The notes beneath the pieces were generated by a model. That model was not told the origin of the DNA. It did not search any database and saw only the letters and a program-made list of their open reading frames with translations. The position numbers were made by a program, and so were the translations under genes. Positions 7,760-15,675 of a stretch of DNA of 25,519 nt are shown in pieces (positions within the stretch are counted from its first letter, which is position 1; every line of letters starts with the position of its first letter). The stretch lies in NCBI GenBank assembly GCA_036721445.1, contig DAIMKZ010000028.1:1-25519 (forward strand), given 5' to 3'. This DNA comes from UBA4055 sp036721445. Lineage in GTDB: Bacteria; UBA4055.

Positions 7760-9085
7760 AACAAAAAGGGATCGAACATACATAATACACTTGCGGTTGT
7801 GATACTGTTCGTATTCTCGGCATTGCTCATATCATCTTATGATTTTAAAATATTTGATGAAGAAGTCAGTTCCATTGGTATTTCTGAAGAAATATGCACA
7901 CAAGATTCAATCACTTCGAACTTTCACCCTGACATATGCGTTATTAAAGGTAAAATACTGCCTGATGAAGGATTTGCGAGATCTATGCTAGCTCTGAACG
8001 GTATCAAACCGGAACACGCCGTCGAAGTTACTAGTACGCTGAAGGACCATATTGATTTCCGTTTTCTGTCCGCAGGTGAATATTTTGAGATCGAGCTGGA
8101 TAAAGAAAAAGACATTATTTCAGGTTTTTCATATATGCCTGACCCTGTTACTACTCATAAGCTCAGTAGAAATGAGGACGGATATCTTGAATATGAACTC
8201 ATCGAATTACCTACCGAGATCAGATACAGGCATGTTTCAGGGAAGATAGTCACTACACTTAATCAGGCTCTTAACGATGCGGGAGTTACGCCTTCTGTAG
8301 CCGCAGTAGCTTACGGAATACTTGAATGTATCGTTAATTTCCGTTCAGACGCGAGAAAAGGTGACCTGTTCACTGTATTTCTTGAAGAAAGGTATTTTAA
8401 TGATGTAAAACTCAAAGGAGGAAAAGTCCTCTTTGCGTCATACAACGGGAAAAAGACTGGATACAAGGCCGCATACGCCTACAGCGACACCGAGAGCAAC
8501 TCAGCTTTCAACGCGCACTATTCAAGAAAGGGTGATGCTTTGATCAGGGCCGCTCTCCGCCTGCCTGTAGATAAAGTTCATGTTACCAGTTCATACGGTC
8601 AGAGAATACATCCCGTTACGGGTAAAAAAACATTCCATTACGGAGTTGACTACAGGGGAGCTGTGGGCGATCCAGTATATACTGTTGCTAACGGCATAGT
8701 GACCGACACAGGTTACGATCCTGTAAGCGGAAAAAAGATCACTGTTCAGCACGACGACAGAACAAAGACAGTTTATTATCATCTCAGCGACATTCTTGTA
8801 AAAAAAGGTCAGAAAGTGACATCCCGCCAACAGATAGCAAAGATAGGAAGGACGGGAAGGGTTACAGGTCCACATCTTCACTTCGGTGTAGTGGATCAGA
8901 GGGGAAAATGGGTAAATCCCATGAACAGAAAAATGATCGCCACTCCCAAACTTCAGGGCGAGCGATATGCAAGATTTCTGGTTCAGATGGAAGAGATCGA
9001 CGATCTTATAAAAGAACACATCTATAATGAAAAAATGCTCGCCAGATATACACTGATCGGACTCGGCGGGAACGACCTTTTTTAA
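7757..9085 (+). CDS. M23 family murein endopeptidase (MepM-like)
   Basis: The C-terminal lysostaphin-type domain carries the zinc ligands in HYGVD and GPHLHFG (His280, Asp284 and His361, counted from a GTG at 7799), with SSYGQRIHPVTG ahead of them. The region before it resembles the N-terminal domains of MepM/YebA-type endopeptidases. Such enzymes cut peptide cross-links so the murein can grow. No ATG, GTG or TTG lies in frame between the upstream stop (7718) and GTG 7799, and GTG 7799 lacks a ribosome binding site. GAGGAG at 7745-7750 lies six bases before an ATA at 7757. Starting there gives NKKGSNIHNTL ahead of the hydrophobic VVILFVFSALLI, a proper signal anchor. I therefore propose the ATA start; 7799 is the fallback. 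Convergent with lpxB, 8 bases apart. Confidence 0.88.
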   Translation: MNKKGSNIHNTLAVVILFVFSALLISSYDFKIFDEEVSSIGISEEICTQDSITSNFHPDICVIKGKILPDEGFARSMLALNGIKPEHAVEVTSTLKDHIDFRFLSAGEYFEIELDKEKDIISGFSYMPDPVTTHKLSRNEDGYLEYELIELPTEIRYRHVSGKIVTTLNQALNDAGVTPSVAAVAYGILECIVNFRSDARKGDLFTVFLEERYFNDVKLKGGKVLFASYNGKKTGYKAAYAYSDTESNSAFNAHYSRKGDALIRAALRLPVDKVHVTSSYGQRIHPVTGKKTFHYGVDYRGAVGDPVYTVANGIVTDTGYDPVSGKKITVQHDDRTKTVYYHLSDILVKKGQKVTSRQQIAKIGRTGRVTGPHLHFGVVDQRGKWVNPMNRKMIATPKLQGERYARFLVQMEEIDDLIKEHIYNEKMLARYTLIGLGGNDLF

Positions 9086-9093
9086 TAGAACAT

Positions 9094-10224
9094 TTATATA
9101 TAATCCATAACCGCCCGAGCAACTTTACTGCCCGCACCGCTTCCTCCTAATGCATCTCTGATCAGACCGAGTTCATTTTTTCTCATAAGATAAATATCCT
9201 CATTGTTCAGCAGTTTGTCCGTTTCCCTTAAAAGCGCTTCCGGGGTAAATTCAGACTGAATAAGTTCCGGATTTATCTGCTTACCGGCTATAATATTTGG
9301 AAGTGAAATAAATCTGGTCTTAACTATCTTTTTGGCTATCCAGAACGACAGCGGATTAACTTTATAAAAAACGATGGAAGGGGTTTTCGTTATTGCGGTC
9401 TGCAGGGTCGACGTGCCGCTTTTACAGAGAACGATGCCCGAATTCTCCATTATATCCCACTGATATTCTGAAGGTAATATCTTTATCTCCTGAGGCAGAT
9501 CAGCATCATTAAATGTATCCTCCTTAATGTTCCCGCTTCTGCATAACGCGATCTGAATATCTTCCCTTTGACTTAATTTTCGGAAATAATCCTTGAGCAC
9601 GGGAAGATGTTTTTTAACCTCCTGTTCCCTGCTGCCTGGAAAAACCGATATCAGCGTTTTTTCTTCCGACAGACCGAATTTACCGCAAAATTCTTCAGGA
9701 TCCAGCTCTAACTTATACTTATCCATCAGAGGATGTCCTACATAGCGGCAGTCGATCAGTTCATTTCTGTACATCTCAGGTTCAAACGGAAGAATACAGC
9801 ACAGGCAGTCGTAATATTTTACTATGTCGTTTATCCTGCTCTTCCTCGAAGCCCATATTTGCGGGCTTACATATTTGATTATCTTTGTCTCGGGAAGTAT
9901 TTTTTTGATCTTTTTTGCCAGTTTTATATGAAACTCCGAAAAATCCACCATGAGTACAACAGAGGGACGATCTTTCTTTATGTTCTCCAGAATCGTTCTG
10001 AAAGCTTTCTTTATAACGAATAAATGCTTTATCAGCTCGAAAAATCCCATAAATCCCAGCTGCTCTGTCCTGAAAACCGGAACAAGACCCTCTCCGGTCA
10101 TCATCTTTCCGCCTACACCTTTGATCACAATATCGGACATTGAAGTTCTAAGATATTTTATTACTTCGCTTCCGAGAAGATCTCCTGATTCCTCACCTGC
10201 GGTTATATATATCATCTTTTTCAT
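9094..10224 (-). CDS. lpxB: Lipid-A-disaccharide synthase
   Basis: LpxB joins UDP-2,3-diacylglucosamine and lipid X to form lipid A disaccharide at the inner face of the inner membrane. Its GT19 hallmarks are visible: AGEESGDLLG at the N-terminus, MVDFSEFH, YVSPQIWA, VGHPLMD, the donor loop FPGSREQEV, KSGTSTLQ, and near the C-terminus FISLPNIIAGK. The length of 376 residues is typical. The ATG overlaps the stop of the WalJ-like gene in an ATGA, so it is the last gene of a four-gene cluster. The motif GGSGAGSKVARA precedes the C-terminus. Together with the hexosamine mutase at the head of the cluster it makes an envelope-sugar theme. Confidence 0.96.
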   Translation of the reverse strand: MKKMIYITAGEESGDLLGSEVIKYLRTSMSDIVIKGVGGKMMTGEGLVPVFRTEQLGFMGFFELIKHLFVIKKAFRTILENIKKDRPSVVLMVDFSEFHIKLAKKIKKILPETKIIKYVSPQIWASRKSRINDIVKYYDCLCCILPFEPEMYRNELIDCRYVGHPLMDKYKLELDPEEFCGKFGLSEEKTLISVFPGSREQEVKKHLPVLKDYFRKLSQREDIQIALCRSGNIKEDTFNDADLPQEIKILPSEYQWDIMENSGIVLCKSGTSTLQTAITKTPSIVFYKVNPLSFWIAKKIVKTRFISLPNIIAGKQINPELIQSEFTPEALLRETDKLLNNEDIYLMRKNELGLIRDALGGSGAGSKVARAVMDYI

Positions 10225-10982
10225 ATTTCTATAAACTCCAGAGCTTCGTCCTGTTTAGCTACATGCAGCCGGAAGTTAAAGTTATTTAGCTCTTTTACTT
10301 TTACCATTTCGTCGTAGGCAAGCGAAGGGTCGTTGTTCTCTTTGCTCAGATGAGCAAGTACCAGATATTTGAGGTTTTGACTGTACGTTTCCTTAATCAG
10401 ATCACCTGCCGAAGCGTTTGATAAATGCCCAAGATTACCTGAAATCCTCTGCTTCAAGAACCAGGGGTAGGGTCCGTTCTTCAGCATTTCCAGGTCATGA
10501 TTTGATTCCAGGATTATAAGATCGCTGTTGAGTATCCTGAACCTGACTATCTCTGTCACAACACCTATATCCGTTATGTGACTGATCTTTTTTCCCTCGC
10601 TTTCAACGGTATAAGCATAATTGGCCGTACCGTCATGAGAAACCGGTACAGGTGTTATCCTGAAACACCCCGCATCGAACGGATCGCTGATGAACTTTAC
10701 TTCGCAATTGTCGAATTTGTCAGCGGATGACATATAATTTTCCTTGTGAATATAGACAGGAATTTTTAATTTTCTTGCTATAATACCGGCACCGCTGATA
10801 TGATCTATATGGTCATGAGTTATCACAAGCGCGCCGATGGAACTGATATCGGCTCCGACTGCATTCAGCCTTTCAACAATTCTCTTTGCGCTTAAACCGG
10901 CATCGATCAGTATGCTGCCGCCCGAAGACTGTATGACCGTTGAGTTCCCGCCGCTTCCGCTGGAAAGTACAGATGCTTTCAT
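10221..10982 (-). CDS. MBL-fold metallo-hydrolase, WalJ/YycJ type
   Basis: The 253-residue protein opens with VLSSGSGGNSTVI, a signature of the YycJ (WalJ) branch of metallo-beta-lactamases. It carries the di-metal motif HDHIDH (residues 56-61), a later VSHDGTANYAY segment, GHLSNASAGDLI and VLAHLSKENN. In Firmicutes WalJ is linked to coordination of cell division and DNA replication; a nuclease activity has been proposed for the family. Cytosolic, with no signal peptide. It lies 6 bases after the GWxTD gene and overlaps lpxB by four bases. The exact substrate is unknown. Confidence 0.88.
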   Translation of the reverse strand: MKASVLSSGSGGNSTVIQSSGGSILIDAGLSAKRIVERLNAVGADISSIGALVITHDHIDHISGAGIIARKLKIPVYIHKENYMSSADKFDNCEVKFISDPFDAGCFRITPVPVSHDGTANYAYTVESEGKKISHITDIGVVTEIVRFRILNSDLIILESNHDLEMLKNGPYPWFLKQRISGNLGHLSNASAGDLIKETYSQNLKYLVLAHLSKENNDPSLAYDEMVKVKELNNFNFRLHVAKQDEALEFIEI

Positions 10983-10988
10983 AAAAAA

Positions 10989-12242
10989 TCACTTCCTGAG
11001 CCTGTGCTCTCCGCCCACATAATCAAAAATATACTGGACATTGAGATCGTAATATATCCACACCTCATAAGGTTTCTGGTTCTTAGCGAAAGGATAAGAC
11101 TGTATTTCATCCGGATCACCCATCATGCACAGAACTTTCCCCATGTCAGTCTTCCAGCCTTCCTTTTGAGGTACAGAAAAGTGCAGATTGGCGTATGTCA
11201 CCCGCCTGAAATATTCTTCCATCAGCGAATTGGATTTAAGATTTAATGATGTTTCAAGACCATTCCAAAAATTTTTGAACCATTCTTTCTTTTCTTCTTC
11301 AGGCATTTTAAAAACATCCTTAATTGAGTCATAATCAGCTATATAAAGCATCTGTTCAAGAGCTGAATCGATATCAGAAACATTTAACGAAAGGTCGCCC
11401 CATCTTAGATAAAAGACAGTATCTCTGATGTACTTCTTTCCGCCTATAACAAGATCCATTTCGATCCTGTAGTTCCCGGCTAAAAGATTTTCCAGAGGTA
11501 TCTTAAGCACCTGAAGCTGGAGCCGGTTCTTTATCTTGCCGTCGAATTTATCATCATAAACCGCAGTTCCCGATGAGTTCAGTATTCTGTATCTCAATTC
11601 GAATCCGGTTATTTTTTTTGATGATGTGAACATCTCAAAAAGCGCGCCTGTATAGTCATTTTCTTTTTCAACAACGTTGTTAATAAGATCGCTGTAACTA
11701 TTTTCAAAATCATTATCGTCGGTCCAGAACACCATTCTTATGTCCGAAACAACTATATCCGAAGATTCCGGAAACTCGAGCTGTTTTTTTACAACGTGTT
11801 TTTTCTTTGTGTTTTCGTCCCGCATTGTCAGAACAACAGTAAATTCTCCCGGTTCTGCAGAAAATTTAAAATTGTGGTGATATTCGGATCTTGGGGACTG
11901 AGTCTGCTTGTATTCCGCCACCGAGACATTCCTGATCTCTGTTTTCTGAAAAAGCGGAATGCCGTCTGTGTCGTTATCCCGGAAAACTGCCGAGGCAACA
12001 GTGTATGAAGCCTCATAGACCGAATCTTTTTTCCTGAACTGCAGCCTTTCATTCGGGATCTCTGCGTGAATGTTCAGAATGAAATCGTTTTCCGTTTTAG
12101 TTAGAGATCTGAATATATTATATCTGAAGACCGGAAGTCCTTTTACTCCGGCTTCATCAAATACATCCGGCCTGCTCTGACATTCAAGTACGGAATTCAG
12201 CGGCAGAACAAATAAGGCTATAAGGACGATTGTTCTAATCAC
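10989..12242 (-). CDS. GWxTD domain-containing exported protein
   Basis: The C-terminal 65 residues contain GWKTDMGKVLCMMGDPDEI and then YEVWIYYD, the GWxTD domain found mainly in FCB-group bacteria and of unknown function. The N-terminus MIRTIVLIALFVLPLNSVLE is a signal peptide; the following Cys is preceded by Glu, so it is not a good lipobox. The middle (residues 40-300) looks beta-rich, suggesting extracytoplasmic Ig-like modules. The start is GTG at 12242, with AGGAG eight bases upstream, and it overlaps the end of the mutase gene by 8 bases. Its position between a sugar-phosphate mutase and lpxB suggests an envelope role, but this is inference. Confidence 0.85.
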   Translation of the reverse strand: MIRTIVLIALFVLPLNSVLECQSRPDVFDEAGVKGLPVFRYNIFRSLTKTENDFILNIHAEIPNERLQFRKKDSVYEASYTVASAVFRDNDTDGIPLFQKTEIRNVSVAEYKQTQSPRSEYHHNFKFSAEPGEFTVVLTMRDENTKKKHVVKKQLEFPESSDIVVSDIRMVFWTDDNDFENSYSDLINNVVEKENDYTGALFEMFTSSKKITGFELRYRILNSSGTAVYDDKFDGKIKNRLQLQVLKIPLENLLAGNYRIEMDLVIGGKKYIRDTVFYLRWGDLSLNVSDIDSALEQMLYIADYDSIKDVFKMPEEEKKEWFKNFWNGLETSLNLKSNSLMEEYFRRVTYANLHFSVPQKEGWKTDMGKVLCMMGDPDEIQSYPFAKNQKPYEVWIYYDLNVQYIFDYVGGEHRLRK

Positions 12243-13584
12243 AGATCATTCTCCTGTACTTGTCGACAAGTTCCGACGCCTCTTCTTTTGTTCTTGCCTC
12301 GGCGAATATCCTTACGATCGGTTCTGTATTCGACTTTCTCATCTGCACCCATGAAAAATCCCCGTTTATCTTTATCCCGTCCGTCAGGTCGGTATCTTTT
12401 TCGGGAGTGTTCTGAAGTATGTATCTTGACTTTTCCTCGAAATCCAATCCTTCTATGTTCACTTTATCTTTAACAATGTGATATTCCGGCAATTCGGAAA
12501 TTATATCCGAAACGAATTTATTTTTTTCGGTAAGGTACTGAAGTACTAAAGCAGCTCCGACAAGAGCGTCCCTGCCCGGATGTATCTCGGGAAGGATCAC
12601 ACCCCCGTTGCCCTCTCCTCCGATGATGAGCCCTTTTTCAAGCATCAGCTTTGAAACATTTATTTCTCCGACCCTTGTCCTGTATGTTTTTAAGCCGTAT
12701 CTTGAAGCCACATCTTCCGTCGCTCTTGATGTTGACACGTTCACAGCTATGTCCGACCTTACTTTCGAAAGTACAAGATCGGTAACCATCGCAAGCGTGT
12801 ATTCCTCACCCAGAGGGACTCCGTTCTCGCTTATGAGAGCAAGCCTGTCCGAATCGGGATCAACAACCATTCCGATATCATAATTACCTCCTTTGATAAC
12901 ACTGCATATCTCTTCCAGATTTTCAGGCAGAGGCTCAGCTCCGTGCGCAAATACGCCGGTCGGTTCGCAGTTTATCTTAGTGACGGAACAGCCGAAGTCA
13001 TGAAGCAGTGCGGGAAGTATCACTCCTCCGGCGCCGTTGACGCAGTCTAATGCTACCTTGAAATTACGCTTCCTTATCTCCGATCTGCTGATGTAGGGAA
13101 TGTCGAGTATCTTCTGAATGTGGTGCTTCCTTGCTTCTTCTTTCTCTGATGTAGTTGATCCGATCATATCGTACTGCGCATAAATAAACCTGTTCTCTGT
13201 CAGGATGTAATGAAGTTTTTCTCCTTCCTCGCTGTCGAGAAAAAGAGTATTCTGATTCATGAATTTCAGAGCATTCCATTCGGCAGGATTATGACTTGCC
13301 GTTATTGCTATTCCGCCAGCCGCCTTATAAAGCTCAATGGCCAGAGCAACAGTCGGAGTTGTAGCAATATCTATATCTATCACGTCTCTTCCGCACAAGT
13401 TAAGCGTAGAGCAGACGAGATCGGAAACAGCCTTGCCTGAAAGCCTGGAATCCCGCCCTACCACGATCGCGCCTTCTCCCATAAGTCTTGAATATGCGCT
13501 TATATATCTTTGGATCACATTCGGTGTCAGGCTTTCCCCGACAATCCCTCTGATACCTGCAACGCTTACCATAAGTTCAGACAT
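12235..13584 (-). CDS. Phosphohexomutase, GlmM/phosphomannomutase family
   Basis: An alpha-D-phosphohexomutase with all four active-site loops: TASHNP with the phospho-serine Ser97, metal loop DPDSDR (Asp242, 244, 246), sugar loop GGEGNGGVI, and phosphate loop RKSNTEP. The N-terminal GIRGIVGESLTP is typical. The length of 449 residues fits. The likely reaction is glucosamine-6-P to glucosamine-1-P (GlmM role), which feeds UDP-GlcNAc for murein and lipid A. Phosphomannomutase or phosphoglucomutase activity cannot be excluded from sequence. GAGGG at 13591-13595 precedes the ATG. It is the first gene of a cluster that ends with lpxB, with its own promoter. Confidence 0.9.
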   Translation of the reverse strand: MSELMVSVAGIRGIVGESLTPNVIQRYISAYSRLMGEGAIVVGRDSRLSGKAVSDLVCSTLNLCGRDVIDIDIATTPTVALAIELYKAAGGIAITASHNPAEWNALKFMNQNTLFLDSEEGEKLHYILTENRFIYAQYDMIGSTTSEKEEARKHHIQKILDIPYISRSEIRKRNFKVALDCVNGAGGVILPALLHDFGCSVTKINCEPTGVFAHGAEPLPENLEEICSVIKGGNYDIGMVVDPDSDRLALISENGVPLGEEYTLAMVTDLVLSKVRSDIAVNVSTSRATEDVASRYGLKTYRTRVGEINVSKLMLEKGLIIGGEGNGGVILPEIHPGRDALVGAALVLQYLTEKNKFVSDIISELPEYHIVKDKVNIEGLDFEEKSRYILQNTPEKDTDLTDGIKINGDFSWVQMRKSNTEPIVRIFAEARTKEEASELVDKYRRMICD

Positions 13585-13621
13585 AAAACCCTCGTTTGTC
13601 CGTTATCGCCAATTATTGTGC

Positions 13622-13650
13622 AAGATATAAAATCACTTACATTTTGTCAA
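13622..13650 (-). promoter_or_regulatory. Promoter of the mutase-GWxTD-WalJ-lpxB cluster
   Basis: Minus-strand TTGACA (13650-13645) and TATCTT (13627-13622) are separated by 17 bp. The predicted start is near 13615, about 30 bases before the mutase ATG. Confidence 0.75.
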
Positions 13651-13655
13651 TCAAC

Positions 13656-13670
13656 ATATTTTTAAAATAT
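13656..13670. repeat. AT palindrome between divergent promoters
   Basis: ATATTTT-T-AAAATAT is a perfect 7-1-7 inverted repeat. It lies in the 29 bases separating two divergent -35 boxes. It could be an UP element for both promoters or a regulator site. Confidence 0.5.
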
Positions 13671-13679
13671 AGTTTTAAG

Positions 13680-13708
13680 TTGCCAAAATCGATCGGTTTT
13701 AATATATT
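13680..13708 (+). promoter_or_regulatory. Promoter of the etfB-led gene run
   Basis: TTGCCA (13680-13685) and TATATT (13703-13708) are separated by 17 bp. The predicted start near 13715 gives a leader of about 60 bases. It is the only clear promoter seen for the nine plus-strand genes that follow. Confidence 0.7.
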
Positions 13709-13776
13709 CAGTGGTATTTTGATAATGAACAATATGAGGGAAGGATTTTAGATAATGATAACTATACGGAGGAGAA

Positions 13777-14652
13777 ATGGCTTTCAGGATCATTGTGCTT
13801 GCCAAACAGGTTCCGGATACTAGGAATGTTAAAGAAGACGCAATGAAATCCGACGGGACGGTCAACCGAGCTGCACTGCCGGCTATATACAACCCTGAGG
13901 ATCTTAATGCCCTTGAACAGGCTCTGAAGATAAAAGACGGTCTTACGGATGCCGAAGTTATAATACTCACTATGGGTCCGCCGAGAGCGGCAGACATTAT
14001 ACGGGAAAGCATGTACAGAGATGCCGACAGAGGCTATCTTATCACTGACAGAAGATTTGCCGGAGCAGATACTCTTGCGACTTCATATGTAATATCGAAA
14101 GCCGTAGAAAAGATCGGGGATTATGACCTGATCGTGTCGGGCAGGCAGGCTATTGACGGCGACACGGCTCAGGTGGGACCTCAAACTGCCGAGAAACTCA
14201 ATATACCTCAGATCACATACGCTGAAGAAATACTCTCGGTCGAAAAAGGGAAGATAAAGGTAAAAAGAAGGCTGGAACGAGGCGTCGAGGTAGTCGAAAG
14301 CACTCTTCCCGCACTTGTGACCGTCCACGGATCAGCTGCTCCATGCAGACCCAAGAACGCCAAACTGCTGATGAAATACAAGCACGCTAAAACACCGACA
14401 GAGCTTCAAACGCTGGATGACGACTACATCAATCAGTCGGTCAGGAACAAACCCTATCTTAATATTGAAGAACTCAGCCTCGACGACCTTTCATGCGAGG
14501 AATGCAAGATCGGTCTAGCCGGATCTCCCACCAAAGTGAAAAAGATCGACAATGTTATCCTTCAGGCAAAAGATGCGAAAGTGCTCAAGGACTCTGAAGG
14601 AGATATCAAAGACCTTATGACAGAATTAATCACTAATCATACACTGGGGTAG
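13777..14652 (+). CDS. etfB: Electron transfer flavoprotein, beta subunit
   Basis: EtfB forms a heterodimer with EtfA and accepts electrons from acyl-CoA dehydrogenases. The start MAFRIIVLAKQVPDT and the segment RQAIDGDTAQVGPQTAEKL are family signatures. The latter is like the clostridial EtfB proteins that take part in flavin-based electron bifurcation with NADH and ferredoxin. At 291 residues it is somewhat longer than usual, through a tail after residue 215 (SLDDLSCEECKIGLAGSPTKV). GGAGGAG (13768-13774) precedes the ATG. It is followed after 3 bases by etfA. Function as Etf is secure; bifurcation is inferred from motif resemblance only. Confidence 0.95.
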   Translation: MAFRIIVLAKQVPDTRNVKEDAMKSDGTVNRAALPAIYNPEDLNALEQALKIKDGLTDAEVIILTMGPPRAADIIRESMYRDADRGYLITDRRFAGADTLATSYVISKAVEKIGDYDLIVSGRQAIDGDTAQVGPQTAEKLNIPQITYAEEILSVEKGKIKVKRRLERGVEVVESTLPALVTVHGSAAPCRPKNAKLLMKYKHAKTPTELQTLDDDYINQSVRNKPYLNIEELSLDDLSCEECKIGLAGSPTKVKKIDNVILQAKDAKVLKDSEGDIKDLMTELITNHTLG

Positions 14653-14655
14653 AAA

Positions 14656-15675
14656 GTGAACAATATTTGTGTATACTGCGAAACAGAGGACGGAAAAGTT
14701 GCCGATGTAAGCATAGAGCTGATCTCGAAAAGCGTTAAGCTGGCAAAAGAGCTCGGATGCAGTGTTGAAGCGGCAGTACTGGGAAAAGACCTGGAAGGGA
14801 TCGAAGATCAGTTGAGCCCGTTCGGAGCGGATATAATTTTCAAAGCGGAAGACGAGAAGCTTGAACCTTACACGACGATCCCGCATTCCGCTGTATTTGA
14901 ACATATAATCAAAGAGCATAAACCGCAGATAGTGCTTGTAGGAGCCACTTCCGTCGGGCGCGACCTTGCGCCGAGGATCGCATCATCTTTAAAATGCGGT
15001 CTTACCGCCGACTGTACAGACCTTGTTATCGGCGATTATACAGACCAGAAAACAGGTACGGAATACAAAAACCTGCTGTACCAGATCAGACCGGCTTTCG
15101 GAGGGAATATCATTGCGACGATCGTGAATCCGGAAACGAGACCTCAGATGGCTACTGTCAGGGAAGGCGTGATGAAAAAAGAGATCACCGGAAAGAATAA
15201 TAAAAGTGAAATAATTAAAATCGATCCCGCGCCGATCCTCAACTCGGTTGATTTTGCCGTCAGGATAATCGAAAGGCATATAGAACCGAGAAAGATCAAT
15301 CTGGGAGGCGCGCAGGTCATCGTAGCCGGCGGATTCGGGGTCGGCTCGAAGGAAGGATTCAGCCTTCTTTACGAGCTCGCCAAAGTCGTCGGCGGAGAGG
15401 TCGGGGCCTCGAGAGCCGCTGTTGACGCCGGATTCGCGGAGCATGCGAGACAGGTCGGGCAGACGGGAGTCACGGTCAGGCCGAAGCTGTACATAGCATG
15501 CGGAATATCCGGAGCGATCCAGCACAGAGCGGGGATGGACGCTTCCGCTCAGATCATCTCGATCAATACAGATCCTGAAGCGCCGATCAATTCAATAGCC
15601 GATGTAGCCGTTATCGGCGACCTTCATTCCGTAATCCCTAAAATGATCAAGCATTATAAGGAGCAGTCGAAATGA
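14656..15675 (+). CDS. etfA: Electron transfer flavoprotein, alpha subunit
   Basis: The 339-residue protein has an N-terminal alpha/beta domain shared with EtfB and a C-terminal FAD domain (about 218-335). That domain carries GGFGVGSKEGF, ASRAAVDAG, RQVGQTGVTV and GISGAIQH, which cradle the FAD. The start is GTG at 14656, three bases after the etfB stop, with only a weak GGGG upstream, so translation is probably coupled. The stop overlaps the acyl-CoA dehydrogenase start in an ATGA. No ferredoxin-like N-terminal extension is present, unlike some bifurcating EtfA proteins. Confidence 0.96.
   Translation: MNNICVYCETEDGKVADVSIELISKSVKLAKELGCSVEAAVLGKDLEGIEDQLSPFGADIIFKAEDEKLEPYTTIPHSAVFEHIIKEHKPQIVLVGATSVGRDLAPRIASSLKCGLTADCTDLVIGDYTDQKTGTEYKNLLYQIRPAFGGNIIATIVNPETRPQMATVREGVMKKEITGKNNKSEIIKIDPAPILNSVDFAVRIIERHIEPRKINLGGAQVIVAGGFGVGSKEGFSLLYELAKVVGGEVGASRAAVDAGFAEHARQVGQTGVTVRPKLYIACGISGAIQHRAGMDASAQIISINTDPEAPINSIADVAVIGDLHSVIPKMIKHYKEQSK

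Noticed and set aside
8591..9019. 142-codon minus-strand frame opposite the M23 domain
   Set aside because: It lies fully within the peptidase domain whose protein motifs are diagnostic; no independent evidence for a gene.
14083..15525. Long open frames on the minus strand opposite etfB and etfA
   Set aside because: They are shadows of the well-supported plus-strand genes, with no ribosome binding sites or recognisable domains.
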